Origin: Dichetophora obliterata
Taxonomy: Eukaryota; Arthropoda; Insecta; Diptera; Sciomyzidae
Reading direction: 5' to 3'
DNA: 64,000 bases
Assembly (NCBI GenBank): GCA_963920525.1
Contig: OY986436.1
Span: 93,551,910 to 93,615,909, forward strand
This document shows positions 58,576 through 64,000 of this stretch, piece by piece. The translations under genes and the position numbers were made by a program. The stretch's first letter is position 1, and every line of letters starts with the position of its first letter. The notes beneath the pieces were generated by a model. It was not told the origin of the DNA. It worked only from the letters and a program-made list of their open reading frames with translations, and ran no database searches.

Positions 58576-58752
58576 CCCTAGCACCATACTAGCTACGGGC
58601 CTGTCTGTCTCGGTAAAATTTATTCGTTGTTGTTTACACGGCATCTGTTGTGCAGTTATTATGAATATTCTCTACATTGTTGAAAGAAGGAAATCTCCGT
58701 GTGTATTGACATTTTGATAAGACGTGTCATTTTGATTTCTGGTGGCAAATCT

Positions 58753-59607
58753 TTAGGTACTCGGATCAACTTCCATCGGAATTGGAATTTGATTTATGGT
58801 TGCATCTTGACGTGTATTATATATTGGTCTTCTATAATCTGGCGAAAAACTAAATCTAACTGGTCTAAAATTGTTATTATGAAAAGCATTAGCAAACTTT
58901 AACCGAGAATTATTTGCAACAAGTTCTCGTGCAAACGCCAATGCACTAGGAAGGTTATTCGGTTTCGACGAAAACAGAATGTTACATAAGGGTTTGTTCA
59001 ATCCTGATATAAATACCCTAAGCGCATCACTTCTATATTTATCATTTAATGAATTTATTACATTCACGTTTCCTTCATTTGTCATGGCCACTTTGTTTAT
59101 TATGAGTGTTAATTTTCTCTCAACTTCTTCATAAAATTTTATTATGCTCGAACGTCCCTGTCTTAAGGTTGACAATTCTTGTTTAACCAGGTAAATCGGA
59201 CGTTTGTCCGCAAAAGAAAAATTTAATCTCACTATAATTGTGTTAAAGCTTAAAACTGTTTTAAACGATGCTAATGTTGCATCAGCACGACCCGTAATTT
59301 TTTTACGTATAATAGCGACTGCCTGATAATGTTTTGAGCTGCCAACGTATGGCTCAAACAATTTATAGGCCGCAATAGCTGCTTGCCGCCAAGACACATA
59401 TCTGGTTTCGTTCCCATTAAACTCAGGTAACGTTTTTACAATATCTAAAGGCTTGTCACATGCTGTGCCTCTAACTATAGAAATAGATTCTTATTCTTTA
59501 ACTTGCCTTGGAACTTCTAATTCATTTATTCTTTCTGCTAATTGATCTATATTTCCTTGCAGTGTTTGTGTCACTTTGTTTGAAAATACCTCAAACAATT
59601 CTCTCAT
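58753..59607 (-). pseudogene. Ty3/gypsy Gag (17.6/297-like group), one early stop
   Basis: The ATG at 59607 starts a coiled N-terminus. A TAA at 59491-59493 (codon 39) interrupts an otherwise open frame of about 285 codons. The core reads 'DIVKTLPEFNGNETRYVSWR' and 'YLVKQELSTLRQGRSSIIKF', then 'LRVFISGLNKPL' and 'SALAFARELVANNSRLKFAN'. This is the order of Gag in Drosophila 17.6/297-type elements. Gag would form the particle that packages the element's RNA in the cytoplasm. The frame continues towards the protease, but the hAT element at 55525-58603 splits it. No env gene is visible. Confidence 0.85.
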
Positions 59608-59934
59608 TTATATTTCATTCATTTTTCAGCTTACTTCACTTTAACTATTCCTACTTGTTATAATTATTTCTTTTATACACTTATATTTTATTCAATTGTA
59701 ACACTTAAATTCTTTTCTATTTGTAACAAATATTTCTTTTGCACACTTATGTTTTCCTTAACTTTTTCACCTTAACTATTTTCTATCTGTTACAATTATT
59801 TCTTTTATACACTTAAGGTTTCACAATTGTTTATCAATGCATCATATCTTACATAATAATAAATTTCAGCATCTTCCGGAATTGTCCTTTCTTATGAGGG
59901 TTGGGTTTCGTTTTTGTTGGGCGCCAATTAGCTA

Positions 59935-60240
59935 AACACGATGGTTTAATTTTTTAATAACTTTATTTATTAGACTCACTATGTGAGAGATTAAACTTAA
60001 TTGTACAAGCACTGATTTCTATTTCGAAAAACTAAACTAGCTTAAGCTACCCTAAGCTTCCTCGCAGAGCGTTGATGGTTTTTTATTCTTGCTGTTATCT
60101 GCTGCTGTATTATTATAATGTTGTTGATGTTGCTGATGTTGTTCAGTTGTTGAACATAATATCTTTATGCAAGTGTTCAAATATTGTCACGTTCACTTCG
60201 CTGAACTGATCGTCGGCGTGGGTGCAGATCAATCGTCAGC
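59935..60240 (-). repeat. Gypsy 5' LTR with primer-binding site
   Basis: On the minus strand the region ends '...gtttagctaa' followed by the primer-binding site TGGCGCCCAAC (59916-59926 or so), and Gag follows about 300 bp on. An AATAAA-like signal (at about 59965) lies near the LTR's 3' end. A (CAA)n stretch occurs inside. The outer edge at about 60235 ('gtgacaatatttgaac' region) is uncertain. No 3' LTR partner was found in the window. Confidence 0.65.
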
Positions 60241-60244
60241 ATTT

Positions 60245-61054
60245 TGTCGTGGAGGCGAATATGCTTCTAAGATGTGTTAACTTGTATACAGCGATAGTGA
60301 GACCCATTCTTACCTTCGGCTCTCTTGTATGGTAGACGATAGCGCACAAAAAGAGCTAACTTAGATCCCTAACAGGAGTCCAAATGTTAGCATGCATAGG
60401 AGTAACAGGAGCCATGAGATCAATGCCACAGGCGGGTCTGGAAATGATGCTAAATCTTCTCCCCATAGAAGATGTCCTTAAGTGTTCGGCAACCAAAACC
60501 GCGATTCGCCTCAACGAATCACAAGCCTATAGGAGCGACACTTTCGGATATGCATCTATTCTGAATTCTTTAGAACCGAGGAATCAAAAAGAACAACCGA
60601 CTATATCATACCCAGTGTGAGTTTTGGCACAGAATACACAACATCCATCCCCAGCAGACAAGAATGGGAAGAAATGACCATTGAATTCAACGGCAATCTC
60701 CAATTATATACTGATGGTTCCAAAATAGAAAACGGAACTGGATCAGGTGTATACTGTGAAACGCTGCAAATCAAAGAGTCCTACAAACTCCCCGACTACT
60801 ATAGCGTTTTTCAGGCAGAAATATATGCTATTGAAACAGTATACATAACACTGCCCCCACAAGGGTAGTAGTTTTTGTGAAGAGCCAAGCGGCATCAAAG
60901 CGCTGAGTAGTAAAACTATGAAGGCTCGAACGGTACAGAACTGTAAACTGGCACTGAACAGTTTCTGCAATACCCACAATGTCACCCTCGGCTGGGTTCC
61001 TGGACATAGCAATATCGAAGGGAACGACGCAGCGGATGAACTGGTTAGGAGTTG
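60245..61054 (+). pseudogene. LINE fragment: RT C-terminus and RNase H (I/LOA/R1-like)
   Basis: The reading starts 'LYTAIVRPILTFGSLVW' (about 60275-60330), followed by 'QMLACIGVTGAMRSMPQAGL' (60384). RNase H follows: 'LQLYTDGSKIENGTGSGVYC' (about 60690-60750, first catalytic aspartate), 'VFQAEIYAIETV' (about 60805-60840, glutamate) and, after a stop and frameshift, 'VTLGWVPGHSNIEGNDAADE' (about 60980-61040). LINEs with a C-terminal RNase H belong mainly to the I, LOA and R1 groups. The fragment is cut at 61055 by copy 2 of the dispersed repeat and at about 60245 by the gypsy LTR. Confidence 0.8.
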
Positions 61055-62775
61055 TAAATTGTTGTCAGTGTTTTTACTTAATATAGTGCTACTTAATTAC
61101 TACGCAAATATAAAAAAAACTCTTTAAATATTGGACTTTTCATTCTTTTTTTGTAGTATTTTTTCATACAAGTCGTCCGTAACGCCAGTTTGCCCATATA
61201 TGCATTTCTATACCGGCCACGCCTTCTTTTGTACATTACAAACGTTTTCACAATGTTAATATACTCTGACCTCTTCAGGTGTAGGATATTTACAAATGTG
61301 AAAATATGAAATGGGAGAAAAACTGAGAAATTGACACTTGAAATCTCATCGCCTCTATGGTGCGCTCTTGCACGGCGTTTCACAAAGATTCCTGATGAAG
61401 CCTTAAGCAGGGCCGAAATTGCAATAAAATCAGCTAGTGATTTTTTCCTTTTCATATTGAAAAAACGTTGTTGTTGTTGTTGTTGTTGTTGTTTCTTTGG
61501 AAAGATCCGCTAGAACAATTAACTGTTCTAACTTTGACCTAAATAAAGCTCAATAAACGATTTTAAACTATCAAACAACTAGAATTTGTATTTAAAATCA
61601 AGTATGATTTAACATCTATCAAACATCTATCAAAGTTTGATATAACTATCAAACATTTAGAATATGTATTTAAATCATTTAAAATAAACATAATAAATAA
61701 CAAGGTCATTTAGAAAAAACTTTAATTTTTTACTTTTGGTAAAATTGTATATATTACTATTGATAGATTTCGTCTTTAAAAAGTTTTGATTTCGCCCATT
61801 TCAGATTGAGGTGACTTATCAGTCTCACTGACCATCTCCGATTTGGCTCAAAATTTGTTTTTAGGTTGGTTTTTTATTAAGAAAACCAATTTCGGAGTTT
61901 AAAGTTTAAAAAAAAATTTCTTTGTGAGACACTGCCACTCAAATGCCAAAATTGGGCCTATTTTTAGACAACGTAGCTCAGACAATTTAAATCCGATTTT
62001 CGTAAATAGGCTATCATTGGAAAGGTTATTTCGTTTATTTTAAGAGAAAAATAAAAAACTTTTGGAAAAATTGCAGTAAGTTGTCCCATTCTTAATTTTA
62101 AAGTTTAATGCCATGCCAACAACAGACGCTATAATTTTTTTTTTAGTTTTTTTATTTTGGTTTTTTGTACGCTTTCCAACGAGGAGAGGGATAGCATTAT
62201 GCTCGATTCAGGGAATGGAAATAAACTTTATGAACGATTCGTTTTTTGATCTGTTCTGTTTTTTTTAGAAAGATCAATCTTTATTACGCTTTATTTGCAT
62301 ATAGCTTCTGAACTTAAACGCAGGCACAGCCCCCAGCAGGCTGAAGAGAGAGACCGAAACATAATGGTAGCGTTGTTGTTAAAAGAGCTCATAATTTATT
62401 TGCTTTGTTCGGATTTCTCCATACCTAAAGTTTATATTAATTGTTAAAGGTTTTGTGCAAAATTTGAAGTCATTAGATTCATTTTTGTGGAATTTAAAGA
62501 GATTTTACCATTTTGGTGTACCCACTTTGTATGGGAGGTAGACGTGATTTTTATTCGACTTGTACAAATTTTATTCTAAAAATGCATATTGAAGGTTAAA
62601 GATTATGTGCAAAATTTTAAGTCAGTACATTAGTTTTTGTGGAATTGAAAGAGATTTTACCGTTTTGGATAAGTCACTTTGTAGGGGAAGTAGGCGTGGT
62701 TTTCATCTGATTTTTACAAATTTCATACTCAAATTTTATATTAAATATTAAGACACTGTGCAAAATTTTAAGTCA
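61055..62775 (+). repeat. Dispersed 1.7-kb repeat, copy 2
   Basis: This is the partner of 53373-55045 in the same orientation. It starts exactly at 'taaattgttgtcagtg' within the LINE RNase H fragment. The GTT run (about 61467-61491) is longer than in copy 1, and an extra 'atctatcaaa' block lies at about 61613-61640. It leads into a longer run of the 152-bp repeat than copy 1. Confidence 0.9.
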
Positions 62776-62963
62776 TTAAATTAGTTTTTGTGGAATTTAA
62801 AGAGATTTTACTATTTACGGTAAATCACTTTGTATGGGAGGTAGGCGTGGTTTTCATTCCAATTTTACAAATTTCATACTCAAGGTTTATAACAAATATT
62901 AAAGGCGCTGTGCAAAATTTGAAGTCATTATATTAATTTTTGTGGATTTTAAAGAGATTTAAC
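62455..62963 (+). repeat. 152-bp tandem repeat, about 3.3 units
   Basis: Units start at 'gtgcaaaattt' at 62455, 62607, 62758 and 62910 (spacings of 152, 151 and 152 bp). The fourth is interrupted about 53 bp in, where the LINE begins. The family is the same as at 54727-55045 and, inverted, at 500-950. Confidence 0.9.
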
Positions 62964-62964
62964 C

Positions 62965-64000
62965 GTAAACATTCTGTGTAAAGATAATGTCGTTAGTTGC
63001 TTTACCGATAGACTTTCTGAAGTTGGTCTTCAAACCGTTAATACAAGCATGCCTACTCACTATGCAAATACCGCTTCTCCGAGCTTATTGGATATTTTTG
63101 TTGTCTCGGATATTTCTTTTGTGTTGCTTTTTGACCAATTGTCCTTTGTTTCTGACCATTATCTCATTTTCTGTTCTTTAAATGTAAATATTACACCAGT
63201 TGTTATTGAAAAAGCAATTACTTTTAGGGGTTATAAGTCCATTGACTACGGCTCATTGTTTAGTGACATGTCTACTATTAACTGGTCCGAGTATTGGTTA
63301 ATGAGTTCTGTTAATGAGAAGCAAGGGTATTTTATGAGTAGAATTTTACAACTTTTTGACTTGCATGTTCCTTTGGTCACTCGCCGAGTAACTAACATTT
63401 GCTGTCCCTGGTTCACAAATAATGTGAAATTAGTCCTCAAAAAACGTAGTACAACTTACAATCGTTGGAAAAGAAACCTCACAACATCAAATTGGGAGCA
63501 ACACAAAAGTGCGAGAAACAAAGCTAACTCTATAGTTAGATCAGCAAAGCGCATTTTTTTTAATGTCCAAACTAAGTTCATCACAACCATCTTAAAAGCT
63601 TTGGAGCAATTAAAACAAGCTGGTGTATGCAGTGTGAAATCCGACGATTGCCGAATTGATCCTAATACCCTAAACGAACACTTTACCAACGCAACGGGTG
63701 AAGATGGAATATCAATTAAGTTTATTAAAATTATTTTACCGTACATCATCAGCCCGCTACGCTCATATTCAATCATTGTTTCACAAGTGTATGCTTCCCT
63801 GATGTTTGGAAAGTAGCGACAATCATTCCCATAGCGAAAAAAACTAATGCTTGCGATCTGTCTGATTATCGTCCTGTTCGTCTATTGTCATCCTTGTCAA
63901 AAGTTTTTGAGTCTCTCATTGCCATGCAAATCTCGGAACACATAAAAAGATTTGAGCTTTTGTCTCCATTTCAGTCTGGTTTTCGACCAGGACATATCTG
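62965..64000 (+). pseudogene. LINE, related to the 45-kb copy, continuing beyond the window
   Basis: The frame is open from about 62962: 'NILCKDNVVSCFTDRLSEVG' and 'YANTASPSLLDIFVVSD' then 'SFVSDHYLIF', the C-terminal part of the endonuclease (SDH motif). A linker with 'CCPWFTNNVKLVLKKRSTTY' follows. 'DDCRIDPNTLNEHFTNATGE' leads directly to 'DGISIKFIKIILP', skipping about 50 residues present in the 45-kb copy, so there is an internal deletion near 63690. A frameshift near 63755 precedes 'DVWKVATIIPIAKKT', 'LSSLSKVFESL' and 'FQSGFRPGH' at the window edge. The 5' end is truncated into a 152-bp repeat. Confidence 0.85.

Larger units (their letters stand above)
55525..58603 (-). mobile_element. 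hAT element with CAAGCCCGTAGC ends, carrying an RTE LINE
   Basis: The ends CAAGCCCGTAGC and, reversed, CAGGCCCGTAGC are inverted repeats. A perfect 8-bp duplication TCTGTCTC lies at 55517-55524 and 58604-58611. Short subterminal repeats of 'ggctaagcctga' (12 bp, about three units, 58541-58575) lie near the right end. A decayed hAT transposase occupies the left part, and an RTE LINE is inserted at 57088-58426. The element interrupts a gypsy retrotransposon. Confidence 0.9.

Noticed and set aside
55247..59607. Domesticated Gag-protease gene
   Set aside because: An early stop, a 3-kb hAT insertion and loss of most of pol show a dead retrotransposon.
61093..61455. Minus-strand ORF of 120 codons in the dispersed repeat
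   Set aside because: The same stretch in copy 1 (53457-53699) is broken by stops, the translation is basic low-complexity with no motif, and the surrounding repeat is non-coding.

Overview
This is an A+T-rich animal nuclear window built almost entirely of transposable elements (TEs), many nested in one another. The set points to a higher dipteran, plausibly a tephritid fruit fly: a Mos1-like mariner, a rosa-type (D,D41D) mariner relative, IR/DR Tc1 elements, insect-type hAT families, BEL/Pao and Ty3/gypsy LTR elements, RTE- and jockey-like LINEs, and sequences resembling the drosophilid DINE-1/Helentron group. The species call is inference. I recognise no host gene with confidence. Two short stretches could be host exons (about 30.1-30.4 kb on the minus strand and 10.9-11.7 kb on the plus strand).

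Layout. 0.25-3.1 kb: DINE-1-like sequence with inverted 150-bp-class repeats, a Harbinger-type MITE and a duplicated 125-bp segment. 3.12-7.48 kb: a decayed Tc1-like element holding a non-autonomous hAT element, which holds an apparently intact mariner; each layer has its own terminal inverted repeats (TIRs) and target duplication. 8.0-9.6 kb: a dead hAT transposase. 9.8-18.1 kb: mostly unassigned, with three small inverted-repeat elements and a LINE 3' fragment. 18.2-23.7 kb: a decayed BEL/Pao retrotransposon whose Gag begins with a PHD finger. 23.9-25.3 kb: a dead IS630/Tc1/mariner-type transposase and a MITE. 27.1-29.4 kb: a non-autonomous Tc1-like element. 31.2-34.4 kb: a dead Tc1/Tc3-like element, then a rosa-type element inside a larger inverted-repeat element. 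35.6-41.4 kb: an RTE LINE and two dead hAT genes, one interrupted by a piggyBac-type MITE. 45.0-47.3 kb: a LINE with one nonsense codon, flanked by inverted arms. 47.4-48.5 kb: a pogo/Tigger-like element. 51.8-52.85 kb: a second copy of the 31.2-kb Tc1/Tc3-like element. 53.4-64.0 kb: a 1.7-kb dispersed repeat (two copies), a gypsy element on the minus strand split by a hAT element that is itself split by an RTE LINE, a LINE RNase H fragment, a 152-bp tandem array, and a LINE running off the window end.

The best supported results are the TE boundaries. Several show perfect target duplications: TA for mariner/Tc1/pogo, TTAA for the piggyBac-type MITE, ATTTTAAC and TCTGTCTC for two hAT elements, and an 11-bp duplication for an RTE LINE. 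These give relative insertion orders. The only gene that looks functional is the mariner transposase at 4569-5606 on the minus strand. I found no CRISPR array, rRNA or intact tRNA gene.
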